A stretch of DNA of 64,000 bases from Levilactobacillus suantsaii (GTDB lineage: Bacteria > Bacillota > Bacilli > Lactobacillales > Lactobacillaceae). The stretch is taken from the NCBI RefSeq assembly GCF_004115745.1, contig NZ_QXIL01000006.1:1-64000 (forward strand). Direction: 5' to 3'. A program made the translations under genes and the position numbers. The notes beneath the pieces were generated by a model. That model saw only the letters and a program-made list of their open reading frames with translations, had not been told where the DNA came from and did not search any database. The stretch's first letter is position 1. Each line of letters starts with the position of its first letter. This document shows positions 1-9,444 of this stretch, one piece after another.

Positions 1-1379
1 CTCGCGACGCTACCACGGCGATTCCCGCCTGGTGGTCGACGCACGCCGTTGCCATGACCGGTCGCTCCTATTTGGGAACGCTGGCCACGGCAGCCGCAAC
101 GACCGGGGTGGCTGGTCTCAAAACGATCATCAGTGAAGCCGCCATTTCCAGTTGGTACGACTACTACCGTGACGGTGGGCTGGTCATCGCTCCCGGCGGT
201 TTCCCGGGCGAAGACGCCGACGTTTTGGCCGAAGAGGTCTTCAGCCGTGAACAACAAGCCGGGGCCTACCTGCCCTTACGCGACAAGTGGCAACGCGCGT
301 TGGCTCAGATCACCCACGACCAGGATCGGCAAAGCGGCAACTATAACCAGTTCTGGGACGCCCGGAACTATTTAAAAGACGCCGCAAACATCACCGCGGA
401 CCTCTTGTTAGTCCACGGCTTAAACGACTGGAACGTGAAACCCCGTAACGTCAATAACCTTTGGAACGCGGTCCGCGATTTGCCCGTGACCAAGAAGTTG
501 ATTTTGCACCAGGGTCAACATATCTACATCAATGCCTTTCGTTCCATCGACTACACCGACATCGTCAACCTCTGGCTGACCCACGAACTCTTGGGCGTTG
601 ACAACCAGGCGGAATCTCTGTTGCCTAACGTCATTATTCAAGACAACACCCAACCGGAGCACTGGCAAGCCTATCCTGATTGGGATGCCCCGAACAACCC
701 ATCACGTGAGTTTGCCTTGCGCGAAGATGAGCTCCGCGATGCGGCCACCGCAACGCCCGCTACTGGCGCCATCAGCTTCAGTGACCAACTTCCACACGAG
801 CAGTTCAACACCTACACCCACGACATCGTCCGCTGGCAACGGGAGCTGTTAGGGGACAAACACGACGCCATGGCCCACCACCGCTTGTTGTTCAAATCAG
901 CCGGCTTGACCCACGACTTGGTCTTAGATGGCAAGCCCACGGTCCACCTACGAGTGGCGGTCAACCAACCGGTCGGCATGCTGAGCTTTCAAGTCGTGGA
1001 CTACGGCGAGGCTAAACGCTTAAAGGTCAGCCCGACCGTCCTCGCCCGTAAATCGCTCGACGAAGGCTTCCAGTGGCGCGAAGACGACCTCCGCGAATTT
1101 CAGTTGGGCGCCGTGACCCCTTGGCACTTGATCACTAAGGGCCACCGCAACCTGCAGAACCGGACTAACGTCTACAAGGTCGACGAACTCAAGCCTAACG
1201 TGTTCTACGATTTAAGCGTCACCCTTCAACCGACCCACTACCGGTTACTCGCCGGCCACCAACTGGGCCTGGTCATCTACGCCACGGACTTCGGCATGAC
1301 GGTCCGGGGCAACCAAGACCTGCAATACTCCGTGCAACTGGACGGGTCGACTTTGACCGTGCCCATCCTAACGGACTAG
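1..1379 (+). CDS. pepX: Xaa-Pro dipeptidyl-peptidase PepX, 5' end outside window
   Basis: Cytoplasmic serine peptidase of family S15 that removes X-Pro dipeptides from peptide N-termini during casein or other protein use. The reading frame is open from base 3, so the N-terminal part lies outside the window; about 459 residues are visible. The nucleophile motif GRSYLGT lies at bases 57-77, the acid residue is in GLNDWNV, and the catalytic His is in GQHIY, in the right order for the alpha/beta-hydrolase core. The C-terminal jelly-roll domain of S15 enzymes follows (from about base 660). The gene ends with TAG. It is followed after 67 bases by another proline-specific peptidase, so the two probably serve the same nutritional role. 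Confidence 0.96.
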   Translation, partial: RDATTAIPAWWSTHAVAMTGRSYLGTLATAAATTGVAGLKTIISEAAISSWYDYYRDGGLVIAPGGFPGEDADVLAEEVFSREQQAGAYLPLRDKWQRALAQITHDQDRQSGNYNQFWDARNYLKDAANITADLLLVHGLNDWNVKPRNVNNLWNAVRDLPVTKKLILHQGQHIYINAFRSIDYTDIVNLWLTHELLGVDNQAESLLPNVIIQDNTQPEHWQAYPDWDAPNNPSREFALREDELRDAATATPATGAISFSDQLPHEQFNTYTHDIVRWQRELLGDKHDAMAHHRLLFKSAGLTHDLVLDGKPTVHLRVAVNQPVGMLSFQVVDYGEAKRLKVSPTVLARKSLDEGFQWREDDLREFQLGAVTPWHLITKGHRNLQNRTNVYKVDELKPNVFYDLSVTLQPTHYRLLAGHQLGLVIYATDFGMTVRGNQDLQYSVQLDGSTLTVPILTD

Positions 1380-1446
1380 TTAGTTGGGTCTTAAACCAAA
1401 ATCATGCTAAACTAGAAACTATCTTAAGAATCGGGGGAATTTGATT

Positions 1447-2355
1447 ATGAAACAAGGCACGACTATCATCACACTCGACAACGGTTATCACCTCTGGACC
1501 AACACCCAAGGGACCGGCGACATTCACTTGCTGGCCCTCCATGGTGGCCCTGGTGGCAACCACGAATACTGGGAAAATACGGCCCAACAACTGGCCAAGC
1601 AAGGGCTGAACGTTCAGGTCCACATGTACGACCAACTTGGCTCATGGTACTCCGACCAACCCGACTACAGCCTCCCCGAAAATAAAAAGTACCTGACTTA
1701 CGACTACTTCTTGGATGAAGTCGAAGAAGTCCGGCAAAAATTAGGCCTCGACAAGTTCTACCTGATTGGCCAATCCTGGGGCGGTGCGCTGGTTCAGATG
1801 TACGCTTTAAAGTATGGTCAACACTTAAAGGGCGCCATCATTTCGTCCATGGTCGATAACATCGACGAATACGTGACCCACATCAACCAGATTCGTGAAA
1901 AGATCATGACGGCCGACCAATTGGCCTACATGAAGCAGGTCGAAGCTAACGGCAACTACGACGACCCCAAGTACCAAAGTCTCGTTGACATCTTGAACAA
2001 GGGTTACGTTGACCGTAAGCAACCGGCCGCGATCTCTCACCTAATCGACACCACTGCGACCGACGTTTACGGCGCCTTCCAAGGAGATAACGAATTCGTC
2101 ATCACCGGGAAGCTCAAAGAATGGGACGTGCGTGACCAACTCAAGAATATCCAAGTACCAACGCTGGTCACCTTTGGGGAACACGAAACCATGCCACTGG
2201 CCACTGGTAAGCGGATGGCCGAAACGATTCCACACGCGCGGTGGGCCACTACGCCAGACGGTGGTCATCACCACATGATCGATAACGCACCGGTCTATTA
2301 TGACCACTTGGCCACGTTCATGCGTGATGTCGAAAATAACACCTTCAACGACTAA
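1447..2355 (+). CDS. pepI: Proline iminopeptidase PepI
   Basis: Releases N-terminal proline from peptides in the cytoplasm; alpha/beta-hydrolase of family S33, 302 residues, the usual length. The oxyanion motif HGGPGG is near residue 33, the nucleophile motif GQSWGG near residue 105, and the acid and His follow in GEHET and GGHHH. I chose the ATG at 1447 rather than the TTG at 1441 because the GGGGGA ribosome binding site at 1433-1438 then has an 8-base spacing and the protein begins MKQGTT, as in relatives. It complements pepX just upstream. A strong terminator hairpin follows. Confidence 0.95.
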   Translation: MKQGTTIITLDNGYHLWTNTQGTGDIHLLALHGGPGGNHEYWENTAQQLAKQGLNVQVHMYDQLGSWYSDQPDYSLPENKKYLTYDYFLDEVEEVRQKLGLDKFYLIGQSWGGALVQMYALKYGQHLKGAIISSMVDNIDEYVTHINQIREKIMTADQLAYMKQVEANGNYDDPKYQSLVDILNKGYVDRKQPAAISHLIDTTATDVYGAFQGDNEFVITGKLKEWDVRDQLKNIQVPTLVTFGEHETMPLATGKRMAETIPHARWATTPDGGHHHMIDNAPVYYDHLATFMRDVENNTFND

Positions 2356-2388
2356 CACCGCGTTGAACTGTTACTCATGCTACTAACA

Positions 2389-2432
2389 AAATCGGACCAC
2401 TCGAGTTGATTCCTCGAGTGGTCCGATTTTTA
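2389..2432. terminator. Bidirectional intrinsic terminator
   Basis: A perfect 15-bp stem (arms 2391-2405 and 2413-2427) with a 7-base loop is flanked by A and T runs. It separates pepI from the convergent flavoprotein gene and can serve both strands. Confidence 0.9.
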
Positions 2433-2456
2433 AGTTTATCATGCGCGCCCCTATCC

Positions 2457-3889
2457 TCACTTAATCGTGGTTGCCAAATGGTCGACCGCATGGATACCCG
2501 AAAAGACGCAAAAACCCGCGTGGCTCCCCGGAATTTCGACCCCGTACGTATCGCCATACATAATGGCCGAACCATCACTGCCAATGGCGTATAAGCCCGA
2601 AATGGCTTGCCCGTTAGCGGCCAGGACTTCATGATCACCATTGACCTTGAGCCCATCACCCGTGGTGTATGCGCCACAACCAACTTCGATGGCGTAGAAG
2701 GGCCCCTGTTCAATTGGAAATAGGTACTGGGCCGGCTTGCCAAAATCAACGTCTTGGTGTTGGGTCGCCAACTGATTGTAGCGTGCAATGGTGGCGGTTA
2801 ACGCCGGCGCACTGATTTTTTGTTGGAGCGCGGCCATCGAATCCGCCACCGTAAGGTACGCCCGGTGCTTAGCAATCGCCGTGGCCACGGTTTCTTTGAG
2901 TTCTGGAATCGTCTGGTGCGAGTAATCGAAGTGCATTTTTTTAATGAGCTTCGTCGTACTTAGTCGATCATGGCTTGGTCCAGGATGACGAAGACCCGCT
3001 CTTGTCGGTTGATAACGTTCCCCTGACTGGACCAATTATCGATGACGTGGTCTTCATTCACAAAGCGGTCCCCACTCTCGTTGACCCATAATAACGGCTG
3101 GGCACGGACCACTAACTTGGCCAGCGTCGCCCCCCATAGCTTGTAGGGTGGCACATTGGGGTCCGCCAATTGGGCGCCAAACCGCATTTTCATCCCCGTA
3201 AAGAAGGGTTGCGCCCCTAATTTCCACGCAAATTTAAGGCCGTCGCCATGACTTTTACCCGCATTCATCGGAAGAATCGTATTTTTGCCCGTCGGTGCGG
3301 TATGGTCCATCATGGCCGGATTGTTCAAATAGCCCCCAGTCGCCAGGATCACGTTCTTAGCCGTGACCGTGATAATTTGTTGTTGATGCGTGAACGCGAT
3401 TGTAAATTGGTCATCATCTTTCGTGATGCTGGTTATATCCACCGCAGTTGTGATGGTGACACCGGCCCGTTGCACAAACGGCTTTAAGCCCTGATGAATG
3501 GCTTGTGCCCCGTGGCCTGCAAATAAATGCCACGTCTGGCTGCCCTTGCCCAAGGTGGCAACACCGGTAAACTGGACCCCGTGAGCTTGCAACCAATCGA
3601 TATTTTGACCCGACTGCGCAATATACTTCCGCCACATATCGTGATTGGCTTCATAATGCGAATAATCTAATTCTGTCTGTAATACGGCTTGTTGGTCAAC
3701 GTGGACCCCCGCCGCCTTTTGAATTGTGGACCCAGCCGCGAAGACCCCTTCGACATAGTTACCGGAACCCCCTGTATGGGCACTTTTTTCAAGTAAAAGG
3801 GTCGTTAAGTTCTTATCTGCCGCTCGAGCGGCGGCCGCAAATCCTGACAACCCCGCGCCAACAATTACAACGTCATACGTTTTCGCCAT
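2457..3889 (-). pseudogene. Fumarate reductase-like FAD flavoprotein, frameshifted
   Basis: Relative of soluble fumarate reductase / flavocytochrome c flavoprotein subunits (FAD_binding_2 fold), which use fumarate or similar acceptors to reoxidise cofactors. The N-terminal part (3889 to about 2985) begins MAKTYD after GGAG and has the FAD dinucleotide motif GAGLSG and the GGSGNYVEG segment. The C-terminal part (about 2980 to 2457) has the GxxPGSHAGF-like FAD contact and the cap helices. The two parts are in different frames: after VILDQAMID a TAA stops the first frame, and the second frame resumes at a run of seven A/T around 2937-2943. An intermediate frame reads KYDEAH, so either one lost base or two small shifts explain it. 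Joined length is about 480 residues, typical of the family. Inactive as written unless the shift is an assembly error. Confidence 0.85.
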
Positions 3890-3944
3890 TTTTTCACACT
3901 CCAATTCTAGCCACGTTTCGGTTTCTTAATTTCAATTTATAATT

Positions 3945-4580
3945 TTACCCCTCCGGTGTGGGTTGTTCCGCCGGCCGCACGGCGCGAATCACCCGCGCTG
4001 GGTTCCCCGCCGCAATCACGTTGTCCGGCAGGTCATGCGTCACGACGGCTCCCGCACCAACGACCACGTGCCGGCCAATCGTTACCCCAGGCAACACGAT
4101 GACCGAGCCACCGAACCAGCAGTCATCACCAATCGTAATCGGTGAGTCGTATTCCCAACCTTGCGCGCGCAATTGCCAATCGTCCGTGGGATGATTCGGG
4201 GTATATAACTGACAGTTTGGCCCGATAAAACACCGCTTGCCAATGGTCACCTGACCCCCACTAATAACCTGGAGCCGTGCATTAATGAAGCTCCCCGCCC
4301 CAATACGTAAGCGGTTGGGGTGTTCGATACTAACCACCGGACAACTGATTGTCACGCCAGCTCCCAGATGCGGTAAAAATTCCTGAAGTAATTGGTTAGC
4401 TGCGGTAATATCTGTCTTTGCCACGTCATTGATATGCGCGATTGTTTGGGCGCTTTGCTGCACGATTGCTTGCAGTTTAGGTTCGTGAACGTACTGGTAC
4501 CAGTCGCCGCGAGCAACACGGGTCATGATATCTTCTTGAGCTAGCTTCTGGACCTGAGCCGCGCTAATTTTTTTCACCAT
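3945..4580 (-). CDS. Sugar O-acetyltransferase, left-handed beta-helix (Maa/LacA type)
   Basis: Acetyl-CoA dependent acetylation of maltose, glucose or galactosides is the family activity; the substrate here is not known. The first 60 residues form the helical Mac domain (motif MTRVARGDWY-like), followed by hexapeptide repeats (about residues 75-190) with the catalytic His in YTPNHP and the terminal motif AAGNPARVIR. I chose ATG 4580, which follows AAGGAAG with correct spacing, over an upstream TTG at 4598. The protein is 211 residues, slightly longer than usual because of an extra C-terminal tail. It stands alone, downstream of nothing obvious on its strand. Confidence 0.9.
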   Translation of the reverse strand: MVKKISAAQVQKLAQEDIMTRVARGDWYQYVHEPKLQAIVQQSAQTIAHINDVAKTDITAANQLLQEFLPHLGAGVTISCPVVSIEHPNRLRIGAGSFINARLQVISGGQVTIGKRCFIGPNCQLYTPNHPTDDWQLRAQGWEYDSPITIGDDCWFGGSVIVLPGVTIGRHVVVGAGAVVTHDLPDNVIAAGNPARVIRAVRPAEQPTPEG

Positions 4581-4683
4581 CGTCAAAACTTCCTTCAATT
4601 TGAAATCGGTTACTTACCAATTAGTTTACCGCAAATTGGAGTTGGTTGCTTTAAAAAACTAAGGTGCTGATGATTAGCCGTAA

Positions 4684-4716
4684 CCAAAAAGGCCCGGAAG
4701 CTCACTTCCGGACCTG
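4684..4716 (-). terminator. Intrinsic terminator after L,D-transpeptidase 1
   Basis: Arms 4691-4700 and 4705-4714 form a 10-bp GC-rich stem with a 4-base loop, followed on the minus strand by a T run (A run 4686-4690). Confidence 0.85.
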
Positions 4717-4772
4717 GTCCAACTTATGATGTTAGGTATTAATGATTGTGCCCCGCAAGGACATCGGCTAAA

Positions 4773-5375
4773 TTAATGAATCACAACTTTCGTCCCGTAC
4801 GGAATCTTCTCGTAAACCCATTTGGCATCAGAAACGGAAAGCCGGACACAGCCGTGCGAAGCGGCTGATTTACCAAGTTGTTCAGCTTCCTTCTTGATGT
4901 AGTGCCCATTCTTATCGGTTGGCACACTATGAAACAGGTAAATCCCGTGATCCTTCCAGGAAACCCAGTAACGAGCCCCTTCACCAGAATTTTGATTATA
5001 GAAGAATTTACCGCGTTCAGCTTGGATATGGTAAGTTCCTTTCGGCGTGCCGTTCTTCTTACCCGTTCCGGTCGAACAATACATGGTATAGAGCACCTTA
5101 TTGCCATCCTTGACGTACACCCGTTGGCGCGACGTATTCACGTCCAACCACGCGTTGGGGTGTGCCTTTAAGTTCGGATAAGCTTTATCTTCTGACGGTT
5201 TCCGCCAGTTAATCGTTTCCGCCTTGGCCTCGGTCGGATCACTCTTAGTTGACTTCTTCGTCGTTTGGCTGGTTCGTGGTGCTGACGCCGACAAGTGCTG
5301 AAAGAGATGATTCAACCCCCAGCCAGCGACCAAGACGACCAGAACCAGTAAAAGCAATTTTCTCAAGTGCTTCAT
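4773..5375 (-). CDS. L,D-transpeptidase (YkuD domain), copy 1
   Basis: Cell-wall enzyme that forms 3-3 cross-links or attaches groups to meso-diaminopimelate or its equivalent, acting outside the membrane. An N-terminal membrane anchor (residues about 5-25) is followed by a low-complexity Ser/Thr/Lys linker and a YkuD domain (about 75-200). The catalytic motif is HxxxxxxxxxxxxSHGCVRL near the C-terminus, with the Cys in SHGCVRL. It is a close paralogue of the next gene upstream (5610-6236), with the same organisation and the same ribosome binding region (CAAAGGGTGG). 200 residues. Start ATG 5375 follows GGGTGG. Confidence 0.93.
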   Translation of the reverse strand: MKHLRKLLLLVLVVLVAGWGLNHLFQHLSASAPRTSQTTKKSTKSDPTEAKAETINWRKPSEDKAYPNLKAHPNAWLDVNTSRQRVYVKDGNKVLYTMYCSTGTGKKNGTPKGTYHIQAERGKFFYNQNSGEGARYWVSWKDHGIYLFHSVPTDKNGHYIKKEAEQLGKSAASHGCVRLSVSDAKWVYEKIPYGTKVVIH

Positions 5376-5569
5376 TGGATTCCACCCTTTGTTGATTTTC
5401 CACTATGTAACCTACTATAACCGTTTTCCCCACAAAAAGGAAGCATCTTGACCAAAACGTAATCTTTCCGTCATTGAAAGCGATACCATAGGCGGTCATT
5501 AATCCCCCAAATGGTTGGTCATCATGACCACTCTGGCCATTGCTAATCTCGCGAGTCACCTCAAGCCTA

Positions 5570-5605
5570 AAATAAAGGGCTTGACTACATCTCGTCAAGC
5601 CCTAA
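5570..5605 (-). terminator. Intrinsic terminator after L,D-transpeptidase 2
   Basis: Arms 5576-5585 and 5594-5603 pair over 10 bp; on the minus strand the stem is followed by TTATTTT. Confidence 0.8.
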
Positions 5606-5609
5606 TTAC

Positions 5610-6236
5610 CTATTTATGAATGATGACCTTCATACCGTAGGGCACGTGATTGTAGACCCACTTGGCATCGGAAACAGAAAGCCGGACACAGCCATGGGAA
5701 GCGGCTGATTTGCCGAGATGTTTTGCTTCCTTCTTGATATAGTGGCCCTTACTGTTGATGGGAACCGTATGGAAGAGGTAGATGCCGTGGCCCTTCCAAG
5801 AGACCCAGTAGCGCCCACCTTCACCAGAATTCCAGTTGAAGAAGGACTTTCCCCGTTCAGCTTGGATGTGGAAAGTACCCGTTGGCGTCTTATACCGCCC
5901 CTTCCCAGTCGAACAATACATGGTGTAAAGGACCTTCTTGCCCGCCATCACGTACACCCGTTGGCGTGAGGTCTTCACCAATAAGTGCGCGTGTGGATAC
6001 TTCTTTAAGTTGGGATACGGCTTTTTCTCCGATGGCTTACGCCAGTTAATCGCCTTAGCCTTCGTCTGCTTGGTTTTCGCTTTCGCCTGGGCTTTAACCA
6101 TCTCATGCCTGGCTACTCGTTGCGCAGTTTGATTGGTCCGTGATGTCGTCGTTAGCTGCTGCCACAGATAGCTGAACCCCAAAGTAACGACCAAAACAGC
6201 TAGTATTCCCATGATGCCGCGTTTAAAGTATTTCAT
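5610..6236 (-). CDS. L,D-transpeptidase (YkuD domain), copy 2
   Basis: Second member of a tandem pair with the gene at 4773-5375. It has an N-terminal membrane anchor, a Lys/Ala-rich linker (about residues 35-65) and the YkuD domain ending in the SHGCVRL catalytic Cys motif. The two copies agree almost residue for residue from INWRKPSE onward but differ in the linker, so they probably have the same chemistry with different placement in the wall. Each copy has its own terminator, which suggests separate transcription. 208 residues. Confidence 0.93.
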   Translation of the reverse strand: MKYFKRGIMGILAVLVVTLGFSYLWQQLTTTSRTNQTAQRVARHEMVKAQAKAKTKQTKAKAINWRKPSEKKPYPNLKKYPHAHLLVKTSRQRVYVMAGKKVLYTMYCSTGKGRYKTPTGTFHIQAERGKSFFNWNSGEGGRYWVSWKGHGIYLFHTVPINSKGHYIKKEAKHLGKSAASHGCVRLSVSDAKWVYNHVPYGMKVIIHK

Positions 6237-6452
6237 CGTTTTCCACCCTTTGTTTAATTTATACTTTATAAGTCATCTTAACCGTTTTATAGATGAAATA
6301 AAAGGCTTCCATTACAAATTCACTGATTTCGCCATTATTTAGATTCTCAGCAGCCCCTCACATCTAAATAATTCACCAACCGGACCACTTATCCTATTAC
6401 AAAAATGGGCTTTGGCGTACATTTCGGCCCGTTATGGACACTGAACAACTTA

Positions 6453-6504
6453 AAAAGTGCACCACCTTTAAATGAATGATTCATTTAAAGGTGGTGCACT
6501 TTAT
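6453..6504 (-). terminator. Long perfect hairpin terminator of the ABC-F gene
   Basis: Arms 6454-6475 and 6481-6502 are perfect 22-bp complements with a 5-base loop. The rest of the 300-base gap 6237-6537 shows only the upstream AT-rich region of L,D-transpeptidase 2. A hairpin with the same inner core lies at 22944-22995. Confidence 0.85.
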
Positions 6505-6537
6505 TGTTCTAGTCTTTCTTCAGCCGTTTACAACTAA

Positions 6538-8091
6538 TTAATTGGTAGCGTTCTTCAAACTCAGCTTTTCGACGTTTAAAATCTTATCGACTAAGCCGGT
6601 GTAGAAACTTTCCTCATGGCTAACGATGATGGCGTTGCCGGGGAAGTTTGCGATAGCGGTCTTCAAGGCCTGCTTGGTTTCATCGTCCAAGTGGTTGGTC
6701 GGTTCGTCCATGATTAGGAAGTTCGCGGGTTCAAACTCCATCAAGGCCAACTTAACCTTGGTCTGTTCGCCCCCGGAGAGTTCTCCGATGGGCTTCATCG
6801 CGTTGGCCGAATCCAACCCACACTTCGACAGCTTGGTCCGGATGGCCTTTTGCGGTAGCTTCTCGTACTTGGCCTGAATCAGTTGAAGTGGTGTCTGTTG
6901 GTCATTATCCCAGACTAAGTCCTGACTGAAGTAGCTAACTTTAGCCGATGGCGAGAAAGTGGCCTCGCCGCCCTTGGCCTGGATCAGGCCCAAGATGGAC
7001 TTGATCAACGTCGATTTCCCGACCCCGTTGAACCCGGTCAAGCCCACTTTTTGGTCGGTCGTGACCGAGAACGTGACCGGTTTTAAGAGCGGTCGGTCGT
7101 AACCCACGGAGAGTTGGTCGACCACCAGCGCATTTTGCGACCCCGTATTCTGGTACGGGAAGTCGAAGTGCGCCTGGACGTTGGTCGAAGGCGGATCGAC
7201 CCGGTCCATGCGGTTAAGCATCTTTTCCCGTGACTTAGCCATGGTCGACTTCGACCCCGCCTTGTTCTTGCGGATAAAGCGCTCGGCCTTTTCAATCACG
7301 ACCTGTTGCTTATCAAACTCCCGTTGTTGAGCCTTTTCACGCTCAGCCCGTTGCCGCATGGCTTGCTTGAAACTGCCCCGGTACTTGGTGATGCGCCCAA
7401 AGGCCACGTTGATGATACAATTCGTCACGTTTTGCAAGAAGTCGTAATCATGGGACACAATCAAGGCAGCCCCGTCAAAATTGTTTAAATAATCTTCCAA
7501 CCACGCAATGTGGCCCACGTCCAGGTAGTTGGTCGGTTCATCCAGTAAGATGACGTCGTTGTTTTCCAGTAACAGTTTAGCCAAAATAATCTTGGACCGC
7601 TGACCACCGGACATCTTGGCCACTTCATGGTCCCGACCGATATCGTCCAGTCCCAGACCCGAAATGACCCGTTCGATTTCGGTTTCTACATTATAAAAGT
7701 CCCGCGCGTCGAGTTCTTCTTGGATCCGCCCGGCCCGTTCTAGTAGCTTATCATCCATATTTTCGGCGTATTCCGTGTATAGCGCGGTCATCCGGTCGTT
7801 CATCGCGTACAAATCGGCGTAGGCGGTATGGAGAAAGTCAATCAACGTCATTCCATCCGGAATGTCCGCGTACTGGTCCAAGTACCCGATGCGCGCCTTA
7901 TTTTGCCACTTTATTTGACCCGTGACGGGCAGTTCTTGCCCCGTAATGATTTTGATTAGAGTGGACTTACCGACGCCGTTTTGACCCACGACGCCCATGT
8001 GTTCACCCTTGTTCAGTTGAAAACTGGCATCGGCGTACAGTTGCTTGTCCGCGAAACTCATGCTTAAGTCGTCAACCGTTAATAATGGCAC
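6538..8091 (-). CDS. ABC-F family ATPase (YkpA/YbiT-like)
   Basis: Soluble tandem ATPase of the ABC-F class; members bind the ribosomal E site and rescue or tune translation, some giving antibiotic protection. Two nucleotide-binding domains are visible: Walker A GQNGVGKST near residue 37 and GFNGVGKST near residue 345, signature motifs MSGGQRSK and LSGGEQTK, and Walker B LLDEPTNYLD and IMDEPTNHLD. A charged linker between them (about residues 245-300) is the ABC-F hallmark. I chose the GTG at 8091 because GAAGGGAAGGG precedes it by 7 bases; an in-frame ATG at 8151 lies inside a leader hairpin. 517 residues. The exact subfamily and any resistance role are not certain. Confidence 0.93.
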   Translation of the reverse strand: MPLLTVDDLSMSFADKQLYADASFQLNKGEHMGVVGQNGVGKSTLIKIITGQELPVTGQIKWQNKARIGYLDQYADIPDGMTLIDFLHTAYADLYAMNDRMTALYTEYAENMDDKLLERAGRIQEELDARDFYNVETEIERVISGLGLDDIGRDHEVAKMSGGQRSKIILAKLLLENNDVILLDEPTNYLDVGHIAWLEDYLNNFDGAALIVSHDYDFLQNVTNCIINVAFGRITKYRGSFKQAMRQRAEREKAQQREFDKQQVVIEKAERFIRKNKAGSKSTMAKSREKMLNRMDRVDPPSTNVQAHFDFPYQNTGSQNALVVDQLSVGYDRPLLKPVTFSVTTDQKVGLTGFNGVGKSTLIKSILGLIQAKGGEATFSPSAKVSYFSQDLVWDNDQQTPLQLIQAKYEKLPQKAIRTKLSKCGLDSANAMKPIGELSGGEQTKVKLALMEFEPANFLIMDEPTNHLDDETKQALKTAIANFPGNAIIVSHEESFYTGLVDKILNVEKLSLKNATN

Positions 8092-8128
8092 GTTGAAACC
8101 CTTCCCTTCTACTCTCATGCAATTCGCA

Positions 8129-8155
8129 CAAAAAAGCCCCGACATGGTCAAGGCT
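8129..8155 (-). promoter_or_regulatory. Terminator-like hairpin in the ABC-F leader
   Basis: On the minus strand AGCCTTGAC, loop CAT, GTCGGGGCT forms a 9-bp stem (two G-U pairs) followed at once by a run of T. It lies 38 bases before the GTG start and just after a likely promoter (TTGGGT, 17 bases, TATGCT at about 8175-8205). This fits a transcription attenuator; a plain terminator is the alternative. Confidence 0.55.
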
Positions 8156-8284
8156 GTTTTCTTTACTCATAAAGCATAACTTAACACGAAACCTCACCCA
8201 ACGTCAACAACGGCTCCTTAGGGGGTCATGCGCCAACTATGCTATAATGGGTAAAATTTACTTCACTAAGGACTGAAACTTTTC

Positions 8285-8668
8285 ATGAACATTCGAGACA
8301 TTGACCACATCACCCTGACCGTTAGCGACCTGGAACGGTCAATCCGGTGGTATCACGAAGTATTAGATTTACCCGTCATTGAATTCGATGACGGCCGGCG
8401 CGGTGTTAAGGTCGGCAAGCAAAAGATCAACTTTCAAGTCACCGACCACCCCAAACTTCCCGTGGCCAAACACCCCACGGTGGGCGCGGCGGATTTCGCC
8501 ATCATCGCCACCGATTCTCTGGCCAACATTCTATCACATTTGACCAACTACGCGGTGGAAATCGTCGACGGTCCCCTACCAAAGAGCGGGGCGTTAGGTC
8601 CCATGACCTCGATCTACGTCCGCGACCCGGACGAGAATCTGATTGAAATCGGCAAATACGATAACTAA
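8285..8668 (+). CDS. VOC family protein (glyoxalase/dioxygenase fold)
   Basis: Small metal-binding vicinal-oxygen-chelate protein, 127 residues, made of paired beta-alpha-beta-beta-beta modules. The start MNIRDIDHITLTV carries the usual first His ligand, and the end VRDPDENLIEI carries the usual Glu ligand. Members include glyoxalase I, fosfomycin-resistance enzymes and extradiol dioxygenases; the substrate cannot be read from the sequence. A TATAAT at 8243-8248 probably drives it, divergent from the ABC-F gene. The CPBP protease gene follows after 23 bases, probably in one transcript. Confidence 0.88.
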   Translation: MNIRDIDHITLTVSDLERSIRWYHEVLDLPVIEFDDGRRGVKVGKQKINFQVTDHPKLPVAKHPTVGAADFAIIATDSLANILSHLTNYAVEIVDGPLPKSGALGPMTSIYVRDPDENLIEIGKYDN

Positions 8669-8691
8669 AACATAAGAGGGAGAAAAAGAAT

Positions 8692-9387
8692 ATGCACAAG
8701 GCACACCAGGGCTTAATGGCCCTATTTGATTGGCTCGGTCGGTGTGGCTTTTGGGTGGGATTTATCTTCATTTACATGTTCGATTCTGTCCTACTGACGT
8801 TAGCCACTAGCCAAGCCAGCAGTCACCCCGCACTTGCCAACCGGACTATTGGGATCATGCTGATTTATTCAGCGTTTCTGCTAGCCTTTATTAGTTGGCG
8901 ATACCACAAGCAACTCAATTACGACAACCCCCGCCGAATCGGCCAAACGCCATTCACGGTCCGCCGGGTCGGCCAACTCATCGCGCTATTTTGCCTGATG
9001 TACGGCGTCCAGATAATCTGGAGTCTGCTCATCGCCAATCACGTGTTGAGTAGTCCGGCCAACCAGACCGCCATTAACCAGCAAGTCGTACAACTCCCCT
9101 TCTGGAATCTAGCCTATTCGGTCTGCTTGGCGCCCGTCATTGAAGAGCTGATTTTTCGCGGCATCTTTTTGAACTACTTCTTCCGACGCAACAATCGCTG
9201 GATGAACTTATTGGGCGTGCTGGTCTCCGGTCTAATCTTTGGCTATATGCACGTCGGCGGTTTTTCCTGGACGCTACTGATGTATTCCGCATTGGGTTGG
9301 GTCCTAGGGTTCACCTACCTGTACTTTAAGGATATCCGCTACAGCATCGCGTTGCACTTCATGAACAACGCATTATCACTTTTATAA
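8692..9387 (+). CDS. CPBP family intramembrane glutamic endopeptidase
   Basis: Integral membrane protease of the CAAX/Abi (CPBP) family; in lactic acid bacteria such proteins are often linked to bacteriocin processing or self-immunity. About six membrane segments are visible. Motif 1 EELIFRG is at residues 151-157, motif 2 FGYMHVG follows about 25 residues later, and motif 3 HFMNNA is near the end. ATG 8692 follows AGAGGGAG. 231 residues. It is cotranscribed with the VOC gene; there is no bacteriocin gene beside it. Confidence 0.92.
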   Translation: MHKAHQGLMALFDWLGRCGFWVGFIFIYMFDSVLLTLATSQASSHPALANRTIGIMLIYSAFLLAFISWRYHKQLNYDNPRRIGQTPFTVRRVGQLIALFCLMYGVQIIWSLLIANHVLSSPANQTAINQQVVQLPFWNLAYSVCLAPVIEELIFRGIFLNYFFRRNNRWMNLLGVLVSGLIFGYMHVGGFSWTLLMYSALGWVLGFTYLYFKDIRYSIALHFMNNALSLL

Positions 9388-9390
9388 GCT

Positions 9391-9444
9391 ACAAATGCCA
9401 CGTGATGGGCGCCCTTACCGGCGACCGCTTCACGTGGCATTTTT
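9391..9444. terminator. Bidirectional terminator hairpin
   Basis: Arms 9393-9405 and 9430-9442 pair over 13 bp and are flanked by A and T runs. It separates convergent genes and its right arm touches the stop region of the ABC ATPase gene. Confidence 0.82.

Noticed and set aside
8151-8151. ATG 8151 as the ABC-F start
   Set aside because: It would place the N-terminus inside a terminator-like hairpin; GTG 8091 has the ribosome binding site and matches family length.
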